A DNA stretch of 64,000 bases from Luteibacter sp. Sphag1AF (GTDB lineage Bacteria; Pseudomonadota; Gammaproteobacteria; Xanthomonadales; Rhodanobacteraceae), in the NCBI RefSeq assembly GCF_014192715.1, contig NZ_JACHYH010000011.1, positions 17,865 to 81,864 on the forward strand, given 5' to 3'. The translations under genes were made by a program, and so were the position numbers. The notes under the pieces were generated by a model, which searched no databases, was not told the origin of the DNA, and saw only the letters and a program-made list of their open reading frames with translations. The stretch's first letter is position 1. Every line of letters starts with the position of its first letter. Positions 1 through 9,019 of this stretch are shown piece by piece.

Positions 1-323
1 GCCAGACGTACACCGTTGAACACATGGTCCAGTGCGGCCCGCTCGGACAGCGCGCCTCGGAATGGGTGGTCAGGGTCGATGCCGGTGATCTCCAGCGAGC
101 GCGGATCGATGTTGGCGCCGGGAAAGGGCTCTACATTGGCCGCGATGGCAGGCAGGGGAACCATGAGGCCCGCGCCGTCCATCGCAATGGGGACGACCGC
201 GATCTCCAGCAGGGCGTCGCGGTCGGGGTCAAACCCGCCCGTCTCGACGTCCACGACGACCGGCAGGAACCCCCTGAACCGCTCGGCCATTCGGCTGGCG
301 GTGCTGTTGCTCGTTTTATCCAT
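1..323 (-). CDS. rnt: Ribonuclease T (N-terminal part, runs off the window)
   Basis: The 3'-5' exoribonuclease RNase T trims the CCA end of tRNA and the 3' ends of 5S and 23S rRNA. Only the first 107 codons are inside the window; the C-terminal half lies to the left. The translation from the ATG at 321-323 reads [19 protein letters not shown], then [12 protein letters not shown], which contains the DEDD exonuclease motif I acidic pair (D25 and E27), then [10 protein letters not shown] and [11 protein letters not shown], all characteristic of RNase T rather than of the DnaQ epsilon subunit. No frame damage is visible in the part present. The upstream neighbour is a porin gene on the other strand. 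Confidence 0.9.
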   Translation of the reverse strand, partial: MDKTSNSTASRMAERFRGFLPVVVDVETGGFDPDRDALLEIAVVPIAMDGAGLMVPLPAIAANVEPFPGANIDPRSLEITGIDPDHPFRGALSERAALDHVFNGVRL

Positions 324-538
324 GCGCGAAGGATATCAGCCCCGGAGCCTGTCGTTCTGCGGCTTGCCGGTCGCAAGTTGTTAAGACGGCGTACTGGTGT
401 CGTCGTTTTGTCACAAAAACAGCACGGAACGGTAAACGGGCAGAGCCATGCTGCGCGCCGTCAGACCCCTCCTTGAGAAAATTCGTATGGGGTGACAGGG
501 GATCAGCCATGCCTTATTCATTCAAGCGGAGACATTCC

Positions 539-1906
539 ATGCGTTCCACATTGCTCGCGGTAGCGATCGCCACCGGCTTGGGCTTCACCAGTTTCTCGGC
601 GGTTGCCGCGACTCAGAAAGCACCGGCCAAGGTGAGCGTCGACGCTGCCACTCTTGAGCAGATGCAGGCCCAGCTGGCCGCACTGCAGGCCAAGGTGGCC
701 GAGCTGGAATCCAAGCAGGACGCGCAGGCTGATGCACAGGTCGAAACGGCCAAGGTCATCAACGAAGTGCAGGTTGCCTCGGCCAAGCCGACGGACGATC
801 TGGCCAAGAAGCTCGACAAGATCGACAAGCTGGTCAGCAACACCAAGATCGGCGGCACGATGTTCTTCGACTTCACCAACGTCGACCACAAAGAATATGC
901 GGCCAACGGCCCGGGCAAGAAGGTGGACGGTCACGGCGCCGTCAACGGCACCGGCTTTGACGTCAAGCGCTTCTACCTGACCGTTGATCACCAGTTCGAC
1001 GACATCTGGTCGGCGAACCTGACCACCGACTTCAACTACGTGTCGGCCATCTCCCAGACCAGCCTCTTCGTGAAGAAGGCTTACGTGCAGGGCAAGTTCG
1101 ATCCGCTGTTCACCGTGCGCTTCGGTGCGGCTGACATGCCCTGGATTCCGTTCGTTGAAAAGTGGTATGGCTACCGCTTCCTGGAAAACACGATCACCGA
1201 TCGTTCGTTTGAAGGCGGCCGCGCCGGTTCCACGGCCAACGCTGGCGGCGTTGGCGCATTCGGCAACTCGTCCGACTGGGGTATCCATGCCCTCGGTGCG
1301 ACGACGGGCGACAACTCCATCAACTACCAGCTCTCCGTGGTCAACGGTCGCGGTTTCCGCAACCCGAGCCGTTCGGACAGCGTCGACGCAGAAGGCCGTT
1401 TCGCCTACTCGCCGATCGAGCAGATGGTTGTTGCCATCGGTGGTTACACCGGCAAGCGCGGTAACGACGTGACCAATGGCCAGCCGACCCGCGATGCATC
1501 GCGCGGCGACTTCATGGTGGCGTGGCGTGACAAGACCTTCGGCATCGGTGGTGAGTACTTCCACGCCGAAAACTGGGACGACATCCTGAAGTACACCGGT
1601 ACCGGCACGGCACCGCTGTCCGTCAAGGACAAGGCCGACGGTTACTCGCTGTGGGCTGACTGGAAGTTCCTGCCGCAGTGGGCTGTCTTCGCCCGCTACG
1701 ACAGCCTGGACTACAAGTACACCACGCCGACCAACATCGACCGCAAGCTGAAAGATACGTACTACAACGCCGGCGTCTCGTACGACGTGCTGAAGAACCT
1801 CAAGCTGGCTCTGGCTTACAAGCACAACGATCTGGAAGGTCCGGCGCTCACGAAGTATGAGTACAAGACCAACGAGATCGGCTTCTGGGGCATGCTGAGC
1901 TTCTGA
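539..1906 (+). CDS. OprO/OprP-type phosphate-selective porin
   Basis: Outer-membrane porin of 455 residues, of the phosphate-selective porin O/P family. I start it at the ATG at 539, which follows a GGAG and gives a signal peptide (MRSTLLAVAIATGLGFTSF...AVAA); the open frame extends 22 codons upstream without a signal-like start. Residues about 30-75 form a heptad-rich coiled coil (LEQMQAQLAALQAKVAELES), the periplasmic trimerisation segment often seen at the front of these porins. The rest is beta-barrel-like, with alternating aromatic and polar residues, and the last residue is Phe (GFWGMLSF), the usual outer-membrane insertion signal. Substrate preference cannot be read from the sequence; pyrophosphate or another anion is possible. 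A strong terminator follows. Confidence 0.8.
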   Translation: MRSTLLAVAIATGLGFTSFSAVAATQKAPAKVSVDAATLEQMQAQLAALQAKVAELESKQDAQADAQVETAKVINEVQVASAKPTDDLAKKLDKIDKLVSNTKIGGTMFFDFTNVDHKEYAANGPGKKVDGHGAVNGTGFDVKRFYLTVDHQFDDIWSANLTTDFNYVSAISQTSLFVKKAYVQGKFDPLFTVRFGAADMPWIPFVEKWYGYRFLENTITDRSFEGGRAGSTANAGGVGAFGNSSDWGIHALGATTGDNSINYQLSVVNGRGFRNPSRSDSVDAEGRFAYSPIEQMVVAIGGYTGKRGNDVTNGQPTRDASRGDFMVAWRDKTFGIGGEYFHAENWDDILKYTGTGTAPLSVKDKADGYSLWADWKFLPQWAVFARYDSLDYKYTTPTNIDRKLKDTYYNAGVSYDVLKNLKLALAYKHNDLEGPALTKYEYKTNEIGFWGMLSF

Positions 1907-1944
1907 TCGGTTATCGGAAGGGAGTTCGACTCAGGGACGACATG

Positions 1945-1975
1945 GCGGCGGGCGAAAGCCCGCCGCTTTCTTTTT
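1945..1975 (+). terminator. Rho-independent terminator after the porin gene
   Basis: Perfect 9-bp stem GCGGCGGGC / GCCCGCCGC around a GAAA loop, followed by a T-rich run (TTTCTTTTT). It starts 39 bases after the porin stop codon. Confidence 0.9.
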
Positions 1976-2276
1976 GTCATTTTGACCTGACGAAGTTCGC
2001 ACTTCAGTTGTGCGCCCGGTCAACTCTCAATCCGAAAAATCTGAGAAATGTCGTATGCGGCGCGACGGCGAATCGAGCGTTCAGACGTCTGAAACGGCAT
2101 GAAAAGGCTGCGCATTCGTGGAATGCCGGCTTATTCATGAATAGATGCAAGCATATGATTTGTAAGTGAAAAAATGGGCGTCAGCCTGAACGAAAAAGCC
2201 TTTCCTGCCCGATTTGCGCACACGTGCTGCGCCGCCACACTTGCAACGCCAATCGCCTCTGCGTAGGTTCGGCCCC
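1976..2276. other. Gene-free, relatively AT-rich spacer with a 14-bp palindrome
   Basis: No convincing gene is present. The stretch is visibly richer in A+T than its surroundings, which fits a promoter region for the small exported protein that follows. The perfect dyad TTCAGACGTCTGAA lies at 2080-2093 and could be an operator. I could not fix a -35/-10 pair with confidence. Confidence 0.4.
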
Positions 2277-2633
2277 ATGAACCTCCAGGCCCTCCTCACA
2301 GCACGCCGTACGCTCCGCACGATTTTCGTGCTGGTCGCGCTGCTGTTCGTGAGTGTCGGCGTTCATGCCGCATGGCACGATGATGCGGCGGGCAACGGCA
2401 TTCATGCCACCCCAGTCGAGATGACTCAGGTGCTTGCCGATGCTCCGGACAGCGATCAACTCCCCGCTGATCTGCCGTCCCTTGAAGATAACGGCGGCGT
2501 GGATGACACGTTCGTCGTTCCCCCTTTCAGCCATGTCAATGTCACGCGCTTTCCCACTGGCGTCGTGATGTCGCCTGTGCCGTCGTTGACTCCGCACCAT
2601 CCCGCGCTGGATCTGCGTCCTCCGATCGTCTGA
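2277..2633 (+). CDS. Small exported or membrane-anchored protein of unknown function
   Basis: 118 residues, not recognised. The N-terminus (residues 1-32) has basic residues and then a hydrophobic segment, IFVLVALLFVSVGVHA, that looks like a signal peptide with an AHA/A-type cleavage site. The mature part is about 85 residues, acidic in the middle and rich in Pro, Val and Asp, with no cysteine. I chose the ATG at 2277 because the upstream part of the frame (from 2214) is Arg-rich and unlike coding sequence. It lies 118 bases upstream of the carbonic anhydrase gene on the same strand. The opposite-strand frame here is a shadow. Confidence 0.5.
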   Translation: MNLQALLTARRTLRTIFVLVALLFVSVGVHAAWHDDAAGNGIHATPVEMTQVLADAPDSDQLPADLPSLEDNGGVDDTFVVPPFSHVNVTRFPTGVVMSPVPSLTPHHPALDLRPPIV

Positions 2634-2751
2634 TCCCTCATCGGCCGCGAACCGTTTCCGGCTGATCTCCCCGCTTTCGATCGCACTTCCCCAACGCCAT
2701 TCAGCGCGCCTTTGCGTGCGCCTTCCCTATTCGATAAAGAGAGGAATTCCC

Positions 2752-3435
2752 ATGGAAAATCTTATCCAGGGCTTTGCAGATTTCCGTCGTGACATGTCCG
2801 CCGAGCACCGCAGCCTGTTTGCAAAACTGGCTTCCGGGCAGACGCCGCACACCATGTTCATCACCTGCGCCGACTCGCGCATCATGCCGGAACTGATGTT
2901 CAACGCTGAGCCGGGCGAGCTTTTCGTGTATCGCAACGTGGGCAACATCGTGCCGCCGTATGCGCAGCACGTCAGCGGCGTCGTTGCCGCCATCGAATAC
3001 GCCGTGCTGGCGCTGAAAGTTCAGCACATCGTCATCTGCGGCCACTCGGACTGCGGCGCCATGAAGGCTCTGCAGAATCCCGCCGCGCTCAAGGGCATGC
3101 CGTCCGTGACGCAGTGGCTGATGCACGCCGATGTTGCCCGCTACGTCGTGGCAGAAAACCGCCCGACCATCCTCGGTGAGGAAGGTCTGCGTTATCTGAC
3201 GGAAGAGAACGTCGTGGGCCAGCTTGAGCACATGCGCACGCTTCCCGTCGTGGCTGCGGCCATGGCCAATGGCAGCCTGCGCATCCACGGCTGGATTTAC
3301 GACATCGCCCGTACCGAAATCACGGCATTCGACGCCATGGAAGGCACCTTCCGTCCGTTGGTCGCCGGCAGCAACAACCTCCCGGACGCCACCCCGCACG
3401 CACGGTTCTCCGTGCCGGTGGCCTCCGCCGCTTAA
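2752..3435 (+). CDS. Beta-class carbonic anhydrase
   Basis: Interconverts CO2 and bicarbonate in the cytoplasm; 227 residues. The zinc site and catalytic dyad are present: C39-A-D41-S-R43 (the CxDxR motif) and H98-S-D-C101. A GAGGAA ribosome-binding site precedes the ATG at 2752. Eleven bases downstream starts a SulP-family transporter, a common partnership in which the anhydrase uses or produces bicarbonate moved by the permease. It could equally be named cynT or can by similarity; no cyanase gene is nearby, so a role in bicarbonate supply is the better guess. Confidence 0.93.
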   Translation: MENLIQGFADFRRDMSAEHRSLFAKLASGQTPHTMFITCADSRIMPELMFNAEPGELFVYRNVGNIVPPYAQHVSGVVAAIEYAVLALKVQHIVICGHSDCGAMKALQNPAALKGMPSVTQWLMHADVARYVVAENRPTILGEEGLRYLTEENVVGQLEHMRTLPVVAAAMANGSLRIHGWIYDIARTEITAFDAMEGTFRPLVAGSNNLPDATPHARFSVPVASAA

Positions 3436-3446
3436 GGATTGTCACC

Positions 3447-4961
3447 ATGCGTGCGTATTTTTCCCAAGGCCTTTTTGGCCGCGACCTGCTGGGATCAGTG
3501 GTCGTTTTTCTTGTCGCTCTGCCATTGTGCATGGGCATCGCCATTGCGTCGGGCATGCCGCCCTCCGCAGGGTTGATCTCAGGCATCGTTGGCGGTCTGG
3601 TGGTGGGTGCCATTGCGGGCTCACCCTTGCAGGTCAGCGGCCCGGCAGCGGGCCTGGCCGTGCTCGTGTTCGAGCTGGTACGCGCGCATGGTGTGGCAGC
3701 GCTGGGTCCGGTGGTGCTGCTTGCCGGTGCCATTCAGCTGGTAGCCGGCGTCTGTCGCGTCGGCGTCTGGTTCCGCATGACATCGCCGGCCGTCGTGGCC
3801 GGCATGTTGTCCGGTATCGGCATCCTGATCGTTGCCTCGCAGGCACACGTTCTCATGGACGCGGCGCCGAAGGCTCGTGGTCTTGAGAACTTCGCTGCGC
3901 TGCCGGGCTCCCTGTATGAAGCGATTACGGGGGAGGGCGAGTCGCATATCGCCCTGATGATTGGCCTGGGCACCATCGCCATCATGCTTGCGTGGGAAAA
4001 GCTGCGTCCGGCGAAGATGAAGTTCCTGCCTGGCGCGCTCATTGCCGTGGTGACCATGACGGCAGCGGCGCAGTACTTCGCTGTCAACGTCAATCGCGTG
4101 GATGTGCCGTCGAATCTGTTCTCGGCCATCAGCCTGCCGACCATGGGCAGCCTGTTCGGCCTGTTCGATTCGACACTGCTGATCGCCGCCGCAACCTTCG
4201 CCTTTATCGCCAGTGCCGAAACGCTGCTCTCCGCGGCAGCCGTGGATCGCATGCACGACGGTGTGCGCACCAATTACGACCGCGAGCTTGCCGCTCAGGG
4301 CGTGGGCAACATGGTGTGCGGTTTTCTCGGTGCGCTGCCGATGACGGGCGTGATCGTGCGCAGCGCGGCCAATGTGCAGGCAGGTTCTGCCACGCGCATG
4401 GCAACGGTGATGCACGGTGCCTGGCTGCTGGTGTTTGCCCTGCTGCTGCCGTGGCTGATGCGCATGACTCCCGTGTCGTGCCTGGCCGGTATCCTCGTGT
4501 TTACCGGTGTGAAGATGGTCAACCTGAAGCAGGTGAAGGATCTGGCCGTGTTCGGCAAGGGCACGGCAGCGATTTATCTCGCTACCACCCTGGCCATCGT
4601 GGCGACCGATCTGCTGACCGGTGTGATCGTGGGCTTTGGTCTGTCGCTGTTCCGTCTGGCCCTGATGTCCTCGAAGCTGAAGGTCGATCTGGCTCACCAT
4701 GATGGTGACAAGAAGGGCACCGCATCGCTGACGCTGCGTGGCTCGGCCACCTTCCTGAAGGTGCCGTCGATGGCACGCACGCTGGAAAGCGTGCCGCCGA
4801 ACACCCGCGTCAATGTGGTGATGGATGGCCTGCATCACGTGGACCAGGCTTCACTGGAGTTGCTGCGCGACTGGGGCCGCAATGCCTCGAAGAAGGGCTG
4901 CGAACTGGTGGTGGACTGGAAGGAACTGCATCTGAAGGTCGAAGGCGCCCGCGCCGCATAG
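3447..4961 (+). CDS. SulP-family anion (probable bicarbonate) transporter with STAS domain
   Basis: Integral inner-membrane permease of 504 residues. The N-terminus (DLLGSVVVFLVALPLCMG) and GMPPSAGLISGIVGG are typical of the SulP/SLC26 core. About a dozen hydrophobic segments run to roughly residue 405, followed by a cytoplasmic STAS domain at about 420-500 (RVNVVMDGLHHVDQASLELL). Family members carry sulfate, bicarbonate or other anions. The 11-base spacing after a carbonic anhydrase gene argues for bicarbonate, but that is inference from context. A strong bidirectional terminator follows. Confidence 0.88.
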   Translation: MRAYFSQGLFGRDLLGSVVVFLVALPLCMGIAIASGMPPSAGLISGIVGGLVVGAIAGSPLQVSGPAAGLAVLVFELVRAHGVAALGPVVLLAGAIQLVAGVCRVGVWFRMTSPAVVAGMLSGIGILIVASQAHVLMDAAPKARGLENFAALPGSLYEAITGEGESHIALMIGLGTIAIMLAWEKLRPAKMKFLPGALIAVVTMTAAAQYFAVNVNRVDVPSNLFSAISLPTMGSLFGLFDSTLLIAAATFAFIASAETLLSAAAVDRMHDGVRTNYDRELAAQGVGNMVCGFLGALPMTGVIVRSAANVQAGSATRMATVMHGAWLLVFALLLPWLMRMTPVSCLAGILVFTGVKMVNLKQVKDLAVFGKGTAAIYLATTLAIVATDLLTGVIVGFGLSLFRLALMSSKLKVDLAHHDGDKKGTASLTLRGSATFLKVPSMARTLESVPPNTRVNVVMDGLHHVDQASLELLRDWGRNASKKGCELVVDWKELHLKVEGARAA

Positions 4962-4982
4962 CGGACGCCAGGAGGCTTGCTG

Positions 4983-5018
4983 AAAAGAAGACGCCCGGTT
5001 AGCCGGGCGTCTTCTTTT
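4983..5018. terminator. Bidirectional terminator shared by the SulP gene and nth
   Basis: Perfect 16-bp inverted repeat (AAAAGAAGACGCCCGG at 4983-4998, its complement at 5003-5018) with loop TTAG. The arms end in A-rich and T-rich runs, so it can act from both sides. The TAA stop codon of nth (4999-5001 on the minus strand) lies inside the four-base loop. Confidence 0.92.
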
Positions 5019-5634
5019 TATAGCGACACAGGTCGATGATGACGCATTGCGGACAGTCCGGCTTGCGCGCCTTGCACACGTAGCGGCCGTGGAGGATCAG
5101 CCAGTGATGGGCGTCCTGCTTGAATTGGGCCGGAATCACTTTTTCGAGTTTGTCTTCCACCTTGCGCACGTCCGCGCCGGGCGCAAGGCCTGTGCGGTTG
5201 GCGACGCGAAAAATATGCGTGTCCACGGCGATGGTGGGTTCGCCGAATGCGGTGTTGAGCACTACGTTGGCGGTTTTGCGCCCGACGCCGGGCAAGGTTT
5301 CCAGCGCTTCGCGTGAGCGGGGTACTTCGCCGCCGTACTCGTCCACCAGAATGCGCGACATCGCGATGGCGTTTTTTGCCTTGTTGTTGAACAGGCCAAT
5401 GGTGCTGATGTACGACTTCAGTTTTTCCACGCCCAGATCGAGAATGCCTTGAGGCGTGTTGGCCACGGGGAACAGCCGGCGCGTGGCCTTGTTGACGCCC
5501 ACGTCGGTGGCCTGGGCGGAAAGCGCCACAGCCAGCAGCAGCTCGAACGGTGTGGTGTACTCCAGCTCGGTCTTCGGGTGCGGATTGAGTTCACGCAAGC
5601 GCGTGAACATCTCGACGACGTCGGCCTTCTTCAT
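4999..5634 (-). CDS. nth: Endonuclease III, DNA glycosylase/AP lyase
   Basis: Base-excision repair enzyme that removes oxidised pyrimidines and nicks the abasic site. Its 211 residues match the Escherichia coli length. All landmarks are in place at the E. coli positions: the helix-hairpin-helix [10 protein letters not shown] with catalytic K120, D138 in VDTH, and the C-terminal 4Fe-4S ligands C187, C194, C197 and C203. The start overlaps the stop of the rnfB-like gene by 4 bases (ATGA), so the two are translationally coupled, as rnfB and nth commonly are in gammaproteobacteria. Confidence 0.97.
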   Translation of the reverse strand: MKKADVVEMFTRLRELNPHPKTELEYTTPFELLLAVALSAQATDVGVNKATRRLFPVANTPQGILDLGVEKLKSYISTIGLFNNKAKNAIAMSRILVDEYGGEVPRSREALETLPGVGRKTANVVLNTAFGEPTIAVDTHIFRVANRTGLAPGADVRKVEDKLEKVIPAQFKQDAHHWLILHGRYVCKARKPDCPQCVIIDLCRYKKKTPG

Positions 5635-6245
5635 GTCTCGGGGCCTTGCTTGCGGGCTTTTGCCCGTGCCAGTGCTTCAAGTACGGCGTTACGCGCCGTG
5701 GGCGCGGCGACATCCACCTTGCTGGCAGCCAGTTGCGCTTCGCGACGTTGGCGCTCTGCGGTGAGGCGCGCCTCACGTCGCTGAAAATGCATGCGCGCAG
5801 CATCGGCGTGCCGACGATCGTTCGCCTGGCTCAATGGCATCGGGTCCAGCGTGATGCAATCGACCGGACAGGCCGGGACGCACAGCTCGCAACCGGTGCA
5901 CAAGTCACTGACGACGGTATGCATCAGTTTGGCCGAGCCGACAATGGCGTCCACCGGGCATACCTGGATGCACTTGGTGCAACCGATGCATTCGGCTTCC
6001 ACGACGCGGGCCAGCGTGCGGGGCTTCTCCACGCCGTGTGCAGGGTCCAGTGGAATCACCGGCTTGCCCAGCAGATGCGCGAGCGCAGCGATGCCCTGCG
6101 CGCCGCCGGGAGGGCACAGATTGATGCCGGCTTCGTCGCGGGCCATGGCGTCGGCATAGGGCCGACAACCATGGAATCCGCATTGCTCGCACTGCGTCTG
6201 TGGCAGCAGGGCGTCGATCCGGTCGGCTAGCGTGGGTGTGTTCAC
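5631..6245 (-). CDS. rnfB: RnfB/RsxB-like ferredoxin protein without membrane anchor
   Basis: Iron-sulfur protein of 204 residues. An N-terminal 4Fe-4S domain (C19, C22, C27, C44; [17 protein letters not shown]) is followed by two ferredoxin clusters, [12 protein letters not shown] and [12 protein letters not shown], then a charged Arg/Ala-rich tail. Canonical RnfB subunits begin with a transmembrane helix; here the protein starts directly at the Fe-S domain, so it is predicted to be soluble. No rnfA, C, D, G or E lies in the window. It is coupled to nth by a 4-base overlap. Lone rnfB genes are known in Xanthomonadales; their electron partner is not evident here. Confidence 0.85.
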   Translation of the reverse strand: MNTPTLADRIDALLPQTQCEQCGFHGCRPYADAMARDEAGINLCPPGGAQGIAALAHLLGKPVIPLDPAHGVEKPRTLARVVEAECIGCTKCIQVCPVDAIVGSAKLMHTVVSDLCTGCELCVPACPVDCITLDPMPLSQANDRRHADAARMHFQRREARLTAERQRREAQLAASKVDVAAPTARNAVLEALARAKARKQGPET

Positions 6246-6273
6246 GTGCCTGGCGCGTGCGGCCGGTAAGGAG

Positions 6274-8367
6274 TTAACGGACGGTGGCGCCGGGCGCGGC
6301 GCCCTGGTCGGCGTCCAGCAGGAACAGGTCGCTGCCGCCTTCGCCGGCCGACAGGATCATGCCCTCGGACAGGCCGAAGCGCATCTTGCGCGGAGCCAGG
6401 TTGGCAATGAAGACGACGTTGCGGCCCACCAGTTTTTCCGGCTCGCCATACGCAGCGCGGATGCCCGAGAAGATCTGGCGCGAACCGAGAGGGCCTGCGT
6501 CCAGTTCAAAGCGGAGCAGCTTGTCGGAGCCTTCAACGAACTGGCAGGCGACGACCTTGCCGATGCGCAGGTCGAGTTTGGCGAAATCGTCGATGGAAAT
6601 GGTGCTGGCGGTTTCGCTGGCGGTCTCGGTCATGGCTTTGGGTGCTTCCTTGGGTTTGCTGGTTTTTGCGGGTGCTTTTTTCGGTGCATCGGGAGCGGCG
6701 AGCGAATCTTTCGACGCGTCCACCATTGCTTCGATGCGTTTGGCATCCAGGCGGGAGAACAGCGGTTCGAAGGTCTTCACCGTGTGGCCGAAGAGTTCGC
6801 GACGTGCGTCGGTGAAGTCACCAATGGGTGCATCGAGGAAGGCTTCGGCTGCCGCCACGGTGACCGGAAGAATGGGCTTGAGCAGGCCGGACAGCAGGCG
6901 GAACGCATTGATGGCGAACGTGCACACCTGCAGCAGTTCGTCGCGTCGCGCTTCATCGCGCGCCAGCACCCACGGCGCGCGCGCGGCGATGTAGCCGTTG
7001 ACGGTGTCTGCCATGGCCACGAAACGGCGGGTGACTTCTGCGTAGTCGTCGCTCTCGTAAAGTGCATCCACGCCGTCGTACTGGGCGAGCAGCGACTGCC
7101 AGAGCTGGGTGGCTTCGTCGTCGAACCGGTCGCCGAGCTTGCCGGCAAAGTGGCTGTGCACAAAGCCGGCCGTGCGGCTGGCGATGTTGGCCCATTTGCC
7201 AACCAGGTGCGAGTTGACCCGTTCTTCAAAGGCCTTGAGGTCCAGGTCCACGTCGACCGGCGTCGCGCTCAGCATCGTGGCGAAATAGTAGCGAAGCGCT
7301 TCCGGATGCAGGCCCGAGTCCAGATACGTGCGCGCCTTGATGAAGGTGCCGCGCGACTTGGACATCTTGGCGCCGTTGACGGTCAGGTAACCGTTGACGT
7401 GCAGCGCCGTGGGCGTGCGCATCTGCGCGCCATGCAACATGGCGGGCCAGAACAGGCCGTGGAAATTGATGATGTCCTTGCCGATGAAGTGGTGCATCTC
7501 GGCGGAGCTGCCTTCGGCGAGGAAGTCGTCGAAACGCGTGCCGGTGCGGTCGCACAGTGCCTTGAACGCTGCCAGATAACCGACCGGCGCATCCAGCCAC
7601 ACGTAGAAGAACTTGCCCGGTGCATCCGGGATGGGGAAGCCGAAGTAGGGCGCGTCGCGGGAAATGTCCCAGTCGCGCAGGCCCCCATCAAGCCATTCCA
7701 TCAGTTTGGCCACGACGCCCGAATTGGCGACAGGCACGCCGCCCGTGCGTTGGCCACCCAGCCACTCGCGCAGCAGGGTCTCGAATTTGCCCAGTTCGAA
7801 GAAGTAGTGCTCCGAATCGCGCAGCACCGGGGTGACGCCGGACATCACCGAATACGGGTTGATCAGGTCGGTGGGCGCGTAAGTGGCGCCGCAGTTCTCG
7901 CAGTTGTCACCGTACTGGTCGGCCGTGCCGCAGTTCGGGCACACGCCCTTGATGTAGCGATCCGGCAGGAACATGTCCTTTTCCGGGTCATAAAGCTGCT
8001 GGATGTCGCGGCGGGCGATGAAACCGGCATCGCGCAGGCGCGTATAGATGGCCGTGGCCAGCTCGCGGTTTTCCGGCGAATGGGTGGTGTGGTACTGGTC
8101 GTAGCTGAAGTGGAAATCGGTGAAATCCGCTTCGTGACCCGCACGGATGTTGTCGATGAACGCTTCGGTTGTGATCCCGGCCTTCTCGGCCGCCAGCATG
8201 ATGGGCGTGCCGTGGGCGTCTTCGCCCGCCACGAAATGCACTTCGTTGCCCCGCATGCGCTGCGCGCGCGCCCAGATGTCGGCCTGGATGTAGCCGAGCA
8301 GGTGGCCCAGGTGCAGCGGGCCGTTGGCGTAGGGAAGGGCGTTGGTAACGAGAATGCGGCGCGGCAT
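6274..8367 (-). CDS. metG: Methionyl-tRNA synthetase
   Basis: Charges tRNA-Met with methionine; 697 residues, the long bacterial form. The class I signatures are H19-L-G-H22 (HIGH motif) and K334-M-S-K-S338. A zinc knuckle with CPNC and CENC pairs lies around residues 140-165. After an Ala/Lys/Pro-rich linker at about 555-585, the C-terminal 110 residues form the EMAPII/Trbp111-like tRNA-binding OB fold ([19 protein letters not shown]), which supports dimerisation. It is 28 bases upstream of rnfB and probably co-transcribed with rnfB-nth. Confidence 0.97.
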   Translation of the reverse strand: MPRRILVTNALPYANGPLHLGHLLGYIQADIWARAQRMRGNEVHFVAGEDAHGTPIMLAAEKAGITTEAFIDNIRAGHEADFTDFHFSYDQYHTTHSPENRELATAIYTRLRDAGFIARRDIQQLYDPEKDMFLPDRYIKGVCPNCGTADQYGDNCENCGATYAPTDLINPYSVMSGVTPVLRDSEHYFFELGKFETLLREWLGGQRTGGVPVANSGVVAKLMEWLDGGLRDWDISRDAPYFGFPIPDAPGKFFYVWLDAPVGYLAAFKALCDRTGTRFDDFLAEGSSAEMHHFIGKDIINFHGLFWPAMLHGAQMRTPTALHVNGYLTVNGAKMSKSRGTFIKARTYLDSGLHPEALRYYFATMLSATPVDVDLDLKAFEERVNSHLVGKWANIASRTAGFVHSHFAGKLGDRFDDEATQLWQSLLAQYDGVDALYESDDYAEVTRRFVAMADTVNGYIAARAPWVLARDEARRDELLQVCTFAINAFRLLSGLLKPILPVTVAAAEAFLDAPIGDFTDARRELFGHTVKTFEPLFSRLDAKRIEAMVDASKDSLAAPDAPKKAPAKTSKPKEAPKAMTETASETASTISIDDFAKLDLRIGKVVACQFVEGSDKLLRFELDAGPLGSRQIFSGIRAAYGEPEKLVGRNVVFIANLAPRKMRFGLSEGMILSAGEGGSDLFLLDADQGAAPGATVR

Positions 8368-8453
8368 GACGGGCCCGGTCTGCGGAATGACCGAAGATTA
8401 TGGCATGGGGTCCGCCATCGGGGAGCGGGCGAGGCCGCTCCCCGGAGGGAAAA

Positions 8454-8900
8454 TCAGTTGATCCGTTCCCAGATCTGGCTGCGGCCCAGCAGCGAGAAGC
8501 CGATGTAGCCATGCACGTCGAGCTTTTCGCCGCCATCGGTCAGTTCGAGCTTGACCTTGTAGATCTTGCCCTTCTTCGGATCGAGGATCTGGCCGCCGGA
8601 CCACTGGTCGCCGTCCTTCTTCAGGCCCCACATGATCCGCATGCCTTCGATGGGCTTGTTCTTCAGGTCGCCATCGCAGGCCGTGCAGGTGGGGTGCGGG
8701 CCCTGGTCGGACTGAAGCACCTCAAGCACTTTTCCTTCCAGTACGCCGTTGGTCTCGGTGATTTCCACCACCGACTTCGGCTTGTGGGTCGTGTCGTCGA
8801 TCGTGCGCCATTTGCCAACAGGGCTGTCGGAGGCGGCGAAAGCCGGCACGGCAGCGAGGACGAGGGCGGCGGCGACAGCGGCGCGGAACAGTTGCTTCAT
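8454..8900 (-). CDS. DUF2147 family exported protein
   Basis: 148 residues, with a clear signal peptide (MKQLFRAAVAAALVLAAVPAFA) that fixes the ATG at 8900; the frame is open 24 codons further upstream but without signal-like sequence. The mature part reads PVGKWRTIDD, SVVEITETNG, a CTACDG pair, MIMW-like MRIMWGLKKDG, and ends in LGRSQIWERI. That pattern matches the DUF2147 family of small periplasmic beta-rich proteins, whose function is unknown. The two cysteines may form a disulfide. It is monocistronic or leads into metG 86 bases downstream. Confidence 0.8.
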   Translation of the reverse strand: MKQLFRAAVAAALVLAAVPAFAASDSPVGKWRTIDDTTHKPKSVVEITETNGVLEGKVLEVLQSDQGPHPTCTACDGDLKNKPIEGMRIMWGLKKDGDQWSGGQILDPKKGKIYKVKLELTDGGEKLDVHGYIGFSLLGRSQIWERIN

Positions 8901-9019
8901 GCGTTGGGACTCCCCGTACGGTTCTGTATGGCCCGGAGACTGACGAGCCTTCGCCGGGTCGTCAAGCTGCATTGCGCCACGGCTGGCATAATGGGCGATC
9001 CCTGCATTTGACCTGTCTC

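Noticed and set aside
1942..2169. 75-codon frame after the porin gene
   Set aside because: It begins inside the terminator hairpin, has no ribosome-binding site and no recognisable protein features.
2702..2751. Longer start for the carbonic anhydrase at 2716
   Set aside because: The ATG at 2752 has a GAGGAA site in front and gives the usual N-terminus; the 12 extra residues are unlike the family.
6232..8508. 758-codon open frame on the + strand opposite metG
   Set aside because: Exact antisense of metG, whose motifs and codon use are convincing; the + product is a His/Gly/Arg-rich antisense-type sequence without start signal.
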